Below, piece after piece: positions 1 through 6,479 of a stretch of DNA of 14,557 nucleotides. This DNA comes from JBAZOY01 sp041648505 (GTDB lineage Bacteria > Desulfobacterota > Syntrophia > Syntrophales > CG2-30-49-12): NCBI GenBank assembly GCA_041648505.1, contig JBAZOY010000059.1, forward strand, positions 1 through 14,557, read 5' to 3'. Both the position numbers and the translations under genes were made by a program. The notes under the pieces were generated by a model that worked only from the letters and a program-made list of their open reading frames with translations, had not been told where the DNA came from and searched no databases. Position 1 is the stretch's first letter, and every line of letters begins with the position of its first letter.

Positions 1-38
1 AAGGCATGTTTTTAAGCTGAAGAAATATTATAGTTTTA

Positions 39-1580
39 TCACTTTTGTTGTTTGAGTATAGCAACCGTCCTGTTTTCTTGGTTTAGGTATTTCCTTGCTA
101 CTCTTATAATATCTTCCGGTGTTATCTTTTCTATAACAGTTATGTGATCTGTCATATAGCGAAAATCTCCCACCAGAATCTCAAAATAGGAGAGGGCACT
201 GGCAAGTCCGGAATTGGAATTGAGCCCTCCGATAAAGTCAGCCTTTAATTGATTTTTTACCTTTTTCATTTCCCTTTCAGATACAGGTTCTGTCTTGAGC
301 TTTTCGATTTCTGCATATATAGCTGTCTCCAGTTCAGCATTTGTATGAGGGTGGCGTGGCGTAGCAAAGATAGTAAAGAGATTTGGATATCTTGCTCCCG
401 GCATGCCATTTATTGTCTGGATACTTTCCGATAGGCCTGCTTTTTCTACAATAGCCTTATAGAATCGTGATGTCCTTCCCCGTGAAAGTAGATAATCAAT
501 GACATCGAACGCATAGTCATCAGAAGAGGGCAGGGCAGGCTTATGATACCCTATGATCAGCCTCGGGTTTGCATCAGAAAGTAGCTCAACTCTTCGCTCT
601 CCCATTTGAGGTGGTTCTTCGGTGATGTAAGAAGTGTAGATTCCCCTGCGGGGAATACAACCGAAGTATCTTTTGATGATGTTAAGGGTATCTGACGGAT
701 CGATGTCTCCTACTACCGCGATAACTGTGTTATTTGGAGCATGGTATTTCCTGAAAAAATCTTCTGTATAGGCGTAACTCAGAAATAGCATATCTGATGG
801 CCAGCCTATGATCGGCCGACCATAGGGATGGGCATGGAAAGCGGCAGCGAAGAATTGCTCAAAAAGTTTCCCATCAGGATCAGATTCTATTCTCTGTCGT
901 CTCTCTTCCATTATTACATTACGTTCAGTATAAAACTCCCTGAAAACCGGGTTGGTCATACGGTCGGCTTCGATCCTTGCCCAGAGTTCAATCTTATTGG
1001 CAGGAAGACAAACCTGATAAGTTGTCAGGTCCTGTCCCGTGGATGCATTTATATCCACTCCTCCATTTTCCGTATATAGACGGTCAATGTCATTAGTTAC
1101 GATCAATGATTTATGCCTCTTCTGCAGTACCTCCAATCGGTGTGTCAATTCGGCAATGCGCTGTGAGTTGACGTCTCCGCCCTTCATCTTTTCCTGATCG
1201 AGTGCATGTCCGGCTCTTATAATTTTTTCAAGTATAATCTTTTCTTTTGCATAATCGATGGCTCCGATAGTTTTAGTTCCCTTGAACATCAAATGTTCCA
1301 GGAAATGGGCGGTGCCGGTTCTGCCGTTGTTTTCATCAACTGCGCCCACATTATGCCTTATGTAAAGAGCTACTGTGGGACTTAAATGCCTTTCAAGCAG
1401 CAGGACCTTCAATCCATTTTTCAGGGTATGTTTTTGTACTCGCTTTTCAAGGTCATATGAAAATGCATTTCTGCACAGGCAGAAGAGGGAAAGCAACAAA
1501 ATAATGATGCAAGGCAATTTCCATATATAGTATAAATTGTTAGATAAAAATTCTTTATTATATTTAATGTTATTACTCAT
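39..1580 (-). CDS. Secreted M16-family zinc metallopeptidase with coiled-coil insert
   Basis: An M16B (pitrilysin/processing-peptidase type) protease of 513 residues. Seen: a hydrophobic N-terminal segment (about 21-41) ending NAFS-YD that looks like a Sec signal peptide; the inverted zinc motif HFLEH at 92-96 (H92 and H96 ligands, E95 base); and a Glu-rich ER-NVIMEE helix at 219-226 that should supply the third zinc ligand. The distance from HFLEH to that helix is about 50 residues longer than in standard M16 enzymes, because of a charged, helical, coiled-coil-like insert at about 111-165. The C-terminal half (about 240-505) is the second M16 domain and keeps the SRFY substrate-binding motif near 381, so the protein is complete. 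It probably acts in the periplasm on peptides or misfolded proteins; the substrate is unknown. It lies 36 nt after the radical SAM gene on the same strand, probably co-transcribed. AAAGG-type ribosome-binding sequences precede the ATG. No terminator is visible in the 38 nt after the stop. Confidence 0.93.
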   Translation of the reverse strand: MSNNIKYNKEFLSNNLYYIWKLPCIIILLLSLFCLCRNAFSYDLEKRVQKHTLKNGLKVLLLERHLSPTVALYIRHNVGAVDENNGRTGTAHFLEHLMFKGTKTIGAIDYAKEKIILEKIIRAGHALDQEKMKGGDVNSQRIAELTHRLEVLQKRHKSLIVTNDIDRLYTENGGVDINASTGQDLTTYQVCLPANKIELWARIEADRMTNPVFREFYTERNVIMEERRQRIESDPDGKLFEQFFAAAFHAHPYGRPIIGWPSDMLFLSYAYTEDFFRKYHAPNNTVIAVVGDIDPSDTLNIIKRYFGCIPRRGIYTSYITEEPPQMGERRVELLSDANPRLIIGYHKPALPSSDDYAFDVIDYLLSRGRTSRFYKAIVEKAGLSESIQTINGMPGARYPNLFTIFATPRHPHTNAELETAIYAEIEKLKTEPVSEREMKKVKNQLKADFIGGLNSNSGLASALSYFEILVGDFRYMTDHITVIEKITPEDIIRVARKYLNQENRTVAILKQQK

Positions 1581-1616
1581 ACCTTTAAGCAGTCCTTTAA
1601 CTAGATGGTTATAAGA

Positions 1617-2969
1617 TCAACAATTCCTCGTCATTAGTTTCAATTCCCTATACATTTCAAATGTCAATTCTTTCCCCTGACAGGGGAGCAGAGAGTTATT
1701 GTGATAGAGAGGCTCTCCGGCAATATCATAAGATGCTGCCTGTATTGATACATCCCACAATGCGATTCCTGGAATGGGGGAATACTCTGCAATAATAGGC
1801 TTCGCTCCACATGATAGCACATAACGGATAGTCTCACGGAGCTCTGAGGCCGTCTGAGAAGGCAACCCACAGAGCAGATAAACCCCGATTTCATCTGTTT
1901 TATAGCCGGCCTTTTTAAGATGAATGATGGCTTGCCGAAGCTCTTCGTTGTTGACTTTACCGCCTGTTTCGGCCTGCCTTTTTGCATCTGCTGTTTCAAA
2001 CCCGAAGCGGATAGTTCTAAACCCTGCGCGAAACATTAAAAAAGCGACTTCCTCCGTTATATCCCGTAGATGAAGGCCATTAGGACAATGAAACTGACAT
2101 GATAACTGCTGTCTTACGATTTCTTTTAACATAGGAATTGCTATATCTTCAGGATTGACGAGCAGAGCATCATCATAGAATGAAAAATGTTTAATTCCGA
2201 AATTTTTATTCCAAAAAGCGATCTCATTGACGACTTTAAGGGGATCTCTTCTTCTAAAACCTTTATTTAACAGATGAGAGGCACAATAGCTACATCGGTA
2301 GGGACATCCCTTTGATGTTATAATGGGAAACTGATCCTTATACGGAATTAGATCGAGAGCAGGGTAGGGGTATGAATCGAGATTGTCGAAATCCGGCATA
2401 AATAAAGGATCTTCTCCAAACATTTCTTTTAATAGTTTCGGTATGTATCTTTCTCCTTCACCTGAAACTGTAAAGTCTGCTCCTGAATGTAATGCGTGTT
2501 CCGGGCAAAGGGTTACATAGTTTCCCCCCAAGATGATTGGCGCTCCAGGGATCATATCTTTCAGTATACGTATTACTTCAAATACCCCCGGATACCAGTA
2601 AGTCATCATGGAGGTAATGATGACCAGATCCGGCTGCTTACGGCAGGTAATCTCCCTTTTGAATATCCTAGGGGTAATGCCGTAGCGGTTATATCTTCTG
2701 GGGATATCTTTCAGGGGTTCTGGTTTGGAAATGCTTTCCTTGGGATATTTGCCATGGCCTGATGGTTTTCTCCGGGCTAATCTGATGTGCGCCTCGTTGT
2801 TCATTTCCGGGTGCAGAGGATTAAGACAGTCGATAAGATCAACCTCGTAGCCGTTTTTCCGAAGAAACCCGGCAATATAAAGTAGACCAAGCGGTTTCAT
2901 CCAGAAGTCATAGGCGGCAAAATCGTATATCCATGGATTGATCAAAAGGATATTTTTTTTCTCGGCCAT
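1617..2969 (-). CDS. B12-binding-domain radical SAM protein
   Basis: A 450-residue radical SAM enzyme with an N-terminal cobalamin-binding-type Rossmann domain. Seen: an N-terminal ILLINPW strand followed by KPLGLLYIAGFLRKNGYEV (25-43), typical of this class; a second part with ILGGNYVTLCPEHAL (146-160) and a GEGE turn (170-173); and the 4Fe-4S motif CPYRCSYC with cysteines 222, 226 and 229. After that come a YDDALL strand and GFETAD, usual for the radical SAM barrel. The DxHxxG lower-ligand motif is absent, which is common here, so B12 binding, if any, would be base-off without His. There is no SPASM-type cysteine cluster. The substrate cannot be told; relatives include P-methylases, ring-forming enzymes and many unknowns. 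The start fits the family N-terminus, but no Shine-Dalgarno sequence is visible before it. It is the first gene of a probable two-gene unit with the M16 protease and is divergent from the MerR-cyclase gene. Confidence 0.92.
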   Translation of the reverse strand: MAEKKNILLINPWIYDFAAYDFWMKPLGLLYIAGFLRKNGYEVDLIDCLNPLHPEMNNEAHIRLARRKPSGHGKYPKESISKPEPLKDIPRRYNRYGITPRIFKREITCRKQPDLVIITSMMTYWYPGVFEVIRILKDMIPGAPIILGGNYVTLCPEHALHSGADFTVSGEGERYIPKLLKEMFGEDPLFMPDFDNLDSYPYPALDLIPYKDQFPIITSKGCPYRCSYCASHLLNKGFRRRDPLKVVNEIAFWNKNFGIKHFSFYDDALLVNPEDIAIPMLKEIVRQQLSCQFHCPNGLHLRDITEEVAFLMFRAGFRTIRFGFETADAKRQAETGGKVNNEELRQAIIHLKKAGYKTDEIGVYLLCGLPSQTASELRETIRYVLSCGAKPIIAEYSPIPGIALWDVSIQAASYDIAGEPLYHNNSLLPCQGKELTFEMYRELKLMTRNC

Positions 2970-3082
2970 AAAATAAAAATACCATAACAGTTATATTATT
3001 ACAATCACCGCTTATCTTGTTACATATTTGACATTTGCCCGGCCGCTCCTCTTCAGATAAGAAGTAGAGAAGAGCCACGGAT

Positions 3083-3110
3083 AATATACTTTATAATATT
3101 ATACTGTCTA
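3083..3110 (-). promoter_or_regulatory. Candidate promoter for the radical SAM/M16 unit
   Basis: Read on the minus strand, TAGACA (3105-3110) is followed after 16 nt by TATATT (3083-3088), a plausible sigma70 pair. Transcription would begin near 3075 and give a leader of about 105 nt. One copy of the ACAGTATAAT motif overlaps the -35 element and spacer. Inferred from sequence only; the region is AT-rich, so chance matches are likely. Confidence 0.35.
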
Positions 3111-3150
3111 TCACATTATTAATTAAATCTAATTCGCCATAAATTTTTAT

Positions 3151-3179
3151 TACAAATTACTTGACAAATACAATTTGTA
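3151..3179. repeat. 8-bp perfect inverted repeat around the -35 element
   Basis: TACAAATT (3151-3158) and AATTTGTA (3172-3179) are exact reverse complements separated by 13 nt. The TTGACA at 3161-3166 sits inside the spacer. A protein bound here would cover the -35 box, so it may be a regulator site. Inference from position and symmetry. Confidence 0.45.
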
Positions 3180-3188
3180 CTGTATTTA
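3161..3188 (+). promoter_or_regulatory. Candidate promoter of the MerR-cyclase gene
   Basis: A perfect TTGACA (3161-3166) is followed after 16 nt by TATTTA (3183-3188). Alternatively TATATA (3187-3192) follows at 20 nt, the over-long spacing typical of promoters that MerR-family proteins activate by DNA distortion. Transcription would start near 3195-3200 and give a leader of about 150 nt. A second TTGACA at 3250-3255 has no convincing -10 partner. Three exact TATAAT hexamers (3227, 3240, 3322) lie inside the repeat motifs but lack -35 boxes. Confidence 0.45.
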
Positions 3189-3197
3189 TATACAGTA
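3178..3197. repeat. 20-bp dyad over the -10 region (candidate operator)
   Basis: TACTGTAT (3178-3185) and ATACAGTA (3190-3197) form a perfect 8-bp inverted repeat with a 4-nt spacer, centred on the putative -10 element of the MerR-cyclase gene. Its right arm contains the same ACAGTA core as the dispersed repeats nearby. The geometry suits a dimeric helix-turn-helix regulator. Confidence 0.5.
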
Positions 3198-3351
3198 TAG
3201 GCGACTTAGTAATATTACCTGTCCGGTATAATTAAACAGTATAATTTACTTGACAAGTAGAGCCGTCTTGTGTTTCATGGTTAATCAGGAAGGTAGGGGG
3301 CTTTATAAACAGACTAAACAGTATAATTAGACAAAAGGAGGTACTTAGACC

Positions 3352-4932
3352 ATGTCTTCTCTTGGTAATAACTTACTTGTAAACAGCAAAGAGGTCATCG
3401 AAAAAACGGGGATTTCCAGGGCAACACTTAATAATTACATCAAGCTGGGTATATTACCAAGGCCTCTTATAAAAAAGCCGGAAGGTGCAACAATACGGGC
3501 CAAGAAAATTGGATACTTTCCTCAAGAGATTATTGAAAATATCGAGATAGTCAAGCGCATGAAAAGGGAGGGGTATTCCATAAAAGACATTGCTAAGAAA
3601 TTAGATAATTTTTCAACTGTGCACTCTACAGGGAAAGAGGATTTATCTGCCGCCAGTCCACTTGAAAGCGATTCACTATCAATAACAACCAAAAAGGTCA
3701 ACGAGCGGCGAAAAGACACAATCGAAAATACATTACGGGAAACAGATGAAGGACTAAAGTTAACGATTAGTGATCTCCACTGTCCGGCCTACCTGTTAAA
3801 CCAGAGATTTGAGATCCAATGGATAAGTAAAGAAGCGGAAGATCAAATATTCCATCATGATATTCACTCTATTAGAGAGACTAGGTCTAGAAGCGTATTT
3901 AAATTATTTCTTAATATGGAGATGTACAATAATGACCACAACAAGAATGACTTACTGGAGTTTCATATGCTTTTTGTAAAGTCAAGGCATACAAAAGAAT
4001 CACTGGCAGAACTTTATGAAGGCATTTCTAAAATGGAGCTGCATGTCCTAGAAAAAATATATGATCGAGTTTGTTCTGAGCCGGGAGATCCCATTAAAGA
4101 AGCTTATCTGAATCTCGCTGGTTTCGATGGTATCGTGAGATCATATCGTGCGTACCGAGTCGTTTTCAGGGAAGGGATATTGTTTGTGTATGTTCCCGTC
4201 GATAATTTACTGGACGGCGTAATTGAGTTGTTGTCATACCGGAAAAAGGTACTCGGCGAATTACTGCAACAACGTATTCCCACACTTGTTTCCTTCTGTG
4301 TCCTTATCGCAGATTTACAGGATTCAGTAAAGATTTGCGCCAATTTACCCCCTGAAGAATATTTTTTATTAATTAATCAGCTCTGGAAATATATGGAGGA
4401 TACTTTTAGAAAATATTATGGGGTGTATGGGAAGCATACGGGTGATGGCATCGTTTATTATTTCATGAAAGATACAAACTCCGATTATCTTACGAATTCC
4501 ATTTACTGTGCTTTGGAGCTAAGAGAAAAAGTGAAAAAACTGAGTATGGAATGGAAAATGCGCAAAGGGTGGTTTCATGATCTATATCTGAACATAGGCA
4601 TCAATGAGGGGCAGGAGTATTTGAGTCATATTACCCCTTCACCTGGTATCGAATTTACTGCCCTCGGTGACTCTGTTAATTGTACCGGTAGACTGTCCGA
4701 TTTTGCCCGCTATGGGGCTATTTGGGCAACGAAAAACTTGATAAACAAATTAAATGTGGAAGACCGTAAAAAGATTCGTTTTGGGATCAGACGAAAGGAT
4801 AATGACCGTGAAAAAATAGTGGAAAACATGTTCTTTCGAGTTATGGATTTGTTAGCGGAGGACAATTCGAGATCCAGTAAATTCATGGATATTGCCACTA
4901 TCTCAGTTGCAGAAATTATAGATCTAATATAA
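3352..4932 (+). CDS. MerR-type HTH / PAS-like / class III nucleotide cyclase fusion
   Basis: A 526-residue predicted cytoplasmic regulator. Residues 8-85 form a MerR-type winged helix-turn-helix (SRATLNNYIKLGILPRP, then a wing and GYSIKDIAKKL). A charged linker (about 86-130) leads to a PAS-like region (about 138-290; PAYLLNQRFEIQWIS resembles PAS/MmyB ligand-binding folds, low certainty). Residues 310-470 are a class III cyclase homology domain: metal aspartates D321 and D365 (44 apart, the usual spacing), K361 and T436 at the purine-selecting positions, and transition-state N443 and R447. Lys with Thr is the class IIIb adenylate cyclase pattern, so cAMP production is likely. No membrane segment is seen. 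Translation starts at an ATG 10 nt after AGGAGG (3336-3341). It is divergent from the radical SAM/M16 pair across an operator-rich region, suggesting self-regulation. Loss of catalysis with use only as a nucleotide sensor is possible but not supported by the residues. Confidence 0.9.
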   Translation: MSSLGNNLLVNSKEVIEKTGISRATLNNYIKLGILPRPLIKKPEGATIRAKKIGYFPQEIIENIEIVKRMKREGYSIKDIAKKLDNFSTVHSTGKEDLSAASPLESDSLSITTKKVNERRKDTIENTLRETDEGLKLTISDLHCPAYLLNQRFEIQWISKEAEDQIFHHDIHSIRETRSRSVFKLFLNMEMYNNDHNKNDLLEFHMLFVKSRHTKESLAELYEGISKMELHVLEKIYDRVCSEPGDPIKEAYLNLAGFDGIVRSYRAYRVVFREGILFVYVPVDNLLDGVIELLSYRKKVLGELLQQRIPTLVSFCVLIADLQDSVKICANLPPEEYFLLINQLWKYMEDTFRKYYGVYGKHTGDGIVYYFMKDTNSDYLTNSIYCALELREKVKKLSMEWKMRKGWFHDLYLNIGINEGQEYLSHITPSPGIEFTALGDSVNCTGRLSDFARYGAIWATKNLINKLNVEDRKKIRFGIRRKDNDREKIVENMFFRVMDLLAEDNSRSSKFMDIATISVAEIIDLI

Positions 4933-4942
4933 ATAACTAAGA

Positions 4943-4971
4943 TTTAGACACTCGGCTTGATACTTTAGACA
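4943..4971. repeat. TTTAGACA direct repeat, 21 bp apart
   Basis: TTTAGACA occurs at 4943-4950 and 4964-4971, so the copies lie on the same DNA face two helical turns apart, just after the MerR-cyclase stop. AGACA with a following G-TAAT (4967-4977) loosely resembles the motif before that gene. It may be a binding site for the downstream dnaJ-like promoter; chance is possible. Confidence 0.25.
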
Positions 4972-5030
4972 GCGTAATCTTTTAGTCCAATGTTGTGAAC
5001 AACGTATAAGTAACGTGCTTATGCAAAAGG

Positions 5031-5066
5031 AATATCCTTGACAAACAAAAAGTAATGAATATCCTT
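5031..5066. repeat. AATATCCTT direct repeat flanking the dnaJ-like promoter
   Basis: AATATCCTT occurs at 5031-5039 and 5058-5066, 27 bp apart. The first copy runs into the putative -35 box and the second covers the putative -10. Upstream are a GTTGT-GA-ACAAC dyad (4992-5003) and an imperfect GTATAAG/CTTATGC stem (5004-5023). No CIRCE element was recognised. Confidence 0.35.
5038..5065 (+). promoter_or_regulatory. Candidate promoter of the dnaJ-like gene
   Basis: TTGACA (5038-5043), 16-nt spacer, TATCCT (5060-5065). Transcription would start near 5072, about 55 nt before the ATG. This would make the chaperone gene independent of the cyclase gene. Sequence match only. Confidence 0.45.
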
Positions 5067-5125
5067 ATACAAAATAAGATCTACGTTGAACCTACTTTGT
5101 CGTAAGAAAAGGTTAGAAAAAAACT

Positions 5126-6040
5126 ATGGCGGAAGATTATTATAAAATACTGGGGGTTGATAAAAAAGCGGACGATAAAGAAATTAAAAAGGTTTATAGA
5201 AAACTGGCTTTGAAATATCATCCCGATAAAAACCCTGATAATAAGGAAGCGGAAGAAAAATTCAAGAAGATAAGTGAGGCCTATGCGGTTCTCAGTGATC
5301 ATGAGAAACGCCAGCAATACGATAGTTTTGGTTCCGATGCGTTCAGCCAGAGATTCAGCCGGGAGGATATATTCAGGAATTTTGATCTCAACGAAATATT
5401 AAGAGACTTAGGCTTCGACATCGGCGGTATGGGAGGAAGAAAAACCTATACGACACAGAACAGAAGAGGTCCTTTCACTGAAGGTTTTGGCACTCAACAT
5501 TTCGGACAAATGCCTCAGAGGGGACAGGACCTTCTCTACAATCTGTCGATCACCCTTGAAGAATCTGTGTCCGGTGCAGAAAAAAAACTATCTCTGCAGA
5601 AGGAAAACAAAACCGAAGAGATCAGCGTTAAAATACCTCCCGGGATTAGTGCGGGGAAAAAATTAAGACTGGGAGGCAAGGGTGCCCCTGGTATCAACGG
5701 CGGAATGCCCGGTGATTTATATTTAAGTATCAATATCCCTCCCCATCCCATTTTTACCAGGGATAATAACGATATATATGTAGAAAAAACGATCAACTTT
5801 TCTCAGGCTGTCCTTGGTGTTTCTATTGATGTACCTATCCTTGATGGTTCCACGAAAAGGATTAAAATTCCTCCGGGTACTCAGAATAATACCAAGATAA
5901 GGATGAAGGGGTATGGTATTCCAAAATTAAAAGGTACGACTAAGGGGGACCAGTATGTTAAAATTATTGTTAGCGTTCCTCGAAACCTGTCCGACAATCA
6001 AACTCAATTAATAAAAAAATTAGCCGAGGAAGGATTATAA
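5126..6040 (+). CDS. DnaJ/CbpA-type J-domain co-chaperone without zinc finger
   Basis: A 304-residue class B Hsp40, the CbpA-like size. The J domain covers residues 4-68, with the HPD motif (32-34) that stimulates DnaK ATPase activity and the YDSFGSDAF exit. Residues 70-130 are a linker with scattered Gly and Phe rather than a strong G/F repeat, including a short polar helix (FDLNEILRDLGFD). No CxxCxGxG repeats exist, so the zinc-binding module of true DnaJ is missing. Residues 132-300 hold the two beta-sandwich substrate-binding domains (GQDLLYNLSITLEESVSG; IPPGISAGKKLRLGGKG; the second begins near DNDIYVEKTINFSQAVLG and contains RIKIPPGTQ). It should deliver client proteins to DnaK in the cytoplasm. 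The AAAAGG before the ATG is about 13 nt away, so initiation may be weak. No DnaK or CbpM partner is in the window. Confidence 0.95.
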   Translation: MAEDYYKILGVDKKADDKEIKKVYRKLALKYHPDKNPDNKEAEEKFKKISEAYAVLSDHEKRQQYDSFGSDAFSQRFSREDIFRNFDLNEILRDLGFDIGGMGGRKTYTTQNRRGPFTEGFGTQHFGQMPQRGQDLLYNLSITLEESVSGAEKKLSLQKENKTEEISVKIPPGISAGKKLRLGGKGAPGINGGMPGDLYLSINIPPHPIFTRDNNDIYVEKTINFSQAVLGVSIDVPILDGSTKRIKIPPGTQNNTKIRMKGYGIPKLKGTTKGDQYVKIIVSVPRNLSDNQTQLIKKLAEEGL

Positions 6041-6058
6041 GAAATATTTATACGTCTT

Positions 6059-6072
6059 ATAAGATATCTTAT
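6059..6072. repeat. 14-bp perfect palindrome after the dnaJ-like gene
   Basis: ATAAGATATCTTAT is self-complementary over its full length, 19 nt after the stop. It lacks GC content, a loop and a following U-run, so it is not a convincing intrinsic terminator. Role unknown. Confidence 0.3.
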
Positions 6073-6301
6073 GTAAACTTTGTTAAATTTTGCTGTTTCT
6101 TCGTTTCTCGGGGACAAAATTGTTTTTCGTAGGATTTTAGAGGGAAGTGTGAAACTACGGTAAATAAGACGCTAAGAGATCCCATGACATAAAATATCGC
6201 CCGCTATACGTCCCGAAAGGTCTTGGAAGAATTCCTGCTAAAATTGTATTGGTGAACACAGAGGAGTATTCCTGTATTGAAGGCGGAAATACCCTTATGT
6301 G

Positions 6302-6450
6302 CTGCCAGTAATGGCAGGAAGGAAAGGGTGGCACCTCGCCGCTGTGGAACATATATTGTTTCCGCTGGTCGCACATATAGAAACCGACAAGCGGGTGGAG
6401 AGACAAAAAGGAATGGTTGCTTTTTCCCTACCCTTCCCTATTATTTTTTG
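6302..6450 (+). ncRNA. Possible structured RNA with T-box-like motif in a gene-free stretch
   Basis: The 439 nt between the dnaJ-like gene and mltA contain no believable gene. On the plus strand there are: a 6-bp hairpin CTGCCA-GTAA-TGGCAG with a GNRA tetraloop (6302-6317); AGGGTGGCACCTCG (6325-6338), which matches the T-box antiterminator consensus AGGGTGGNACCGCG at all but one fixed position; a hairpin CCGCT-g-GTCG / CGAC-a-AGCGG (6362-6394); and CTACCCTTCC (6428-6437), able to close the unit by pairing with 6321-6331, followed by six T (6444-6449). Further short stems lie upstream (6128-6159, 6166/6224, 6274-6292). No stem I specifier domain could be identified, and no plus-strand gene follows for about 1.5 kb, so a working T-box is doubtful. 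It could be an orphan small RNA, a relic or coincidence. Confidence 0.28.
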
Positions 6451-6455
6451 CATGT

Positions 6456-6479
6456 ATATCGGTTATTGATAAACGATAT
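6456..6479 (-). terminator. Inverted repeat directly after mltA, weak terminator candidate
   Basis: ATATCG-g-TTAT-tg-ATAA-a-CGATAT is a near-perfect 24-nt hairpin that abuts the mltA stop codon on its 3' side. It is AT-rich, and on the mltA strand it is followed by an A-run, not a U-run. It may stabilise the mRNA 3' end rather than terminate transcription. Confidence 0.35.

Larger units (their letters stand above)
3098..3328. repeat. ACAGTATA-type repeated motif in the divergent intergenic region
   Basis: ACAGTATAAT occurs at 3237-3246 and 3319-3328 on the plus strand and as its reverse complement at 3098-3107. The two plus copies are part of an exact 14-nt direct repeat (3233-3246 and 3315-3328). 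Related copies are ACAGTATA at 3192-3199 and its mirror TACTGT at 3178-3183, and GTATAATT also occurs at 3226-3233. All lie between the radical SAM start and the MerR-like gene start. Repetition at both promoters suggests binding sites for a regulator, most simply the adjacent MerR-type protein. The binding itself is inferred. Confidence 0.6.

Noticed and set aside
3013..3027. A four-codon minus-strand minigene (M-S-N-M-stop) with GGAG upstream in the radical SAM leader.
   Set aside because: Such tiny frames are common by chance, and nothing links it to regulation or to a RiPP precursor.
3277..3330. A 17-codon open frame on the plus strand ending just before the MerR-cyclase ribosome-binding site, a possible leader peptide.
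   Set aside because: It has no Shine-Dalgarno sequence, its composition looks random, and its end falls in the repeated motif. No support beyond position.
4933..5125. Possible CIRCE (HrcA) element before the dnaJ-like gene, because of a TTAGACACTC stretch.
   Set aside because: It does not match TTAGCACTC-N9-GAGTGCTAA and the second arm is missing.
6140..6170. GGGAAGTGTGAAAC, loosely like part of a cobalamin riboswitch core.
   Set aside because: The B12 box and the CCCGCAACTG element are absent, and no B12-related gene follows on that strand.
6155..6406. An 83-codon minus-strand open frame downstream of mltA.
   Set aside because: No recognisable domain, no Shine-Dalgarno sequence, and codon content unlike the neighbouring genes.
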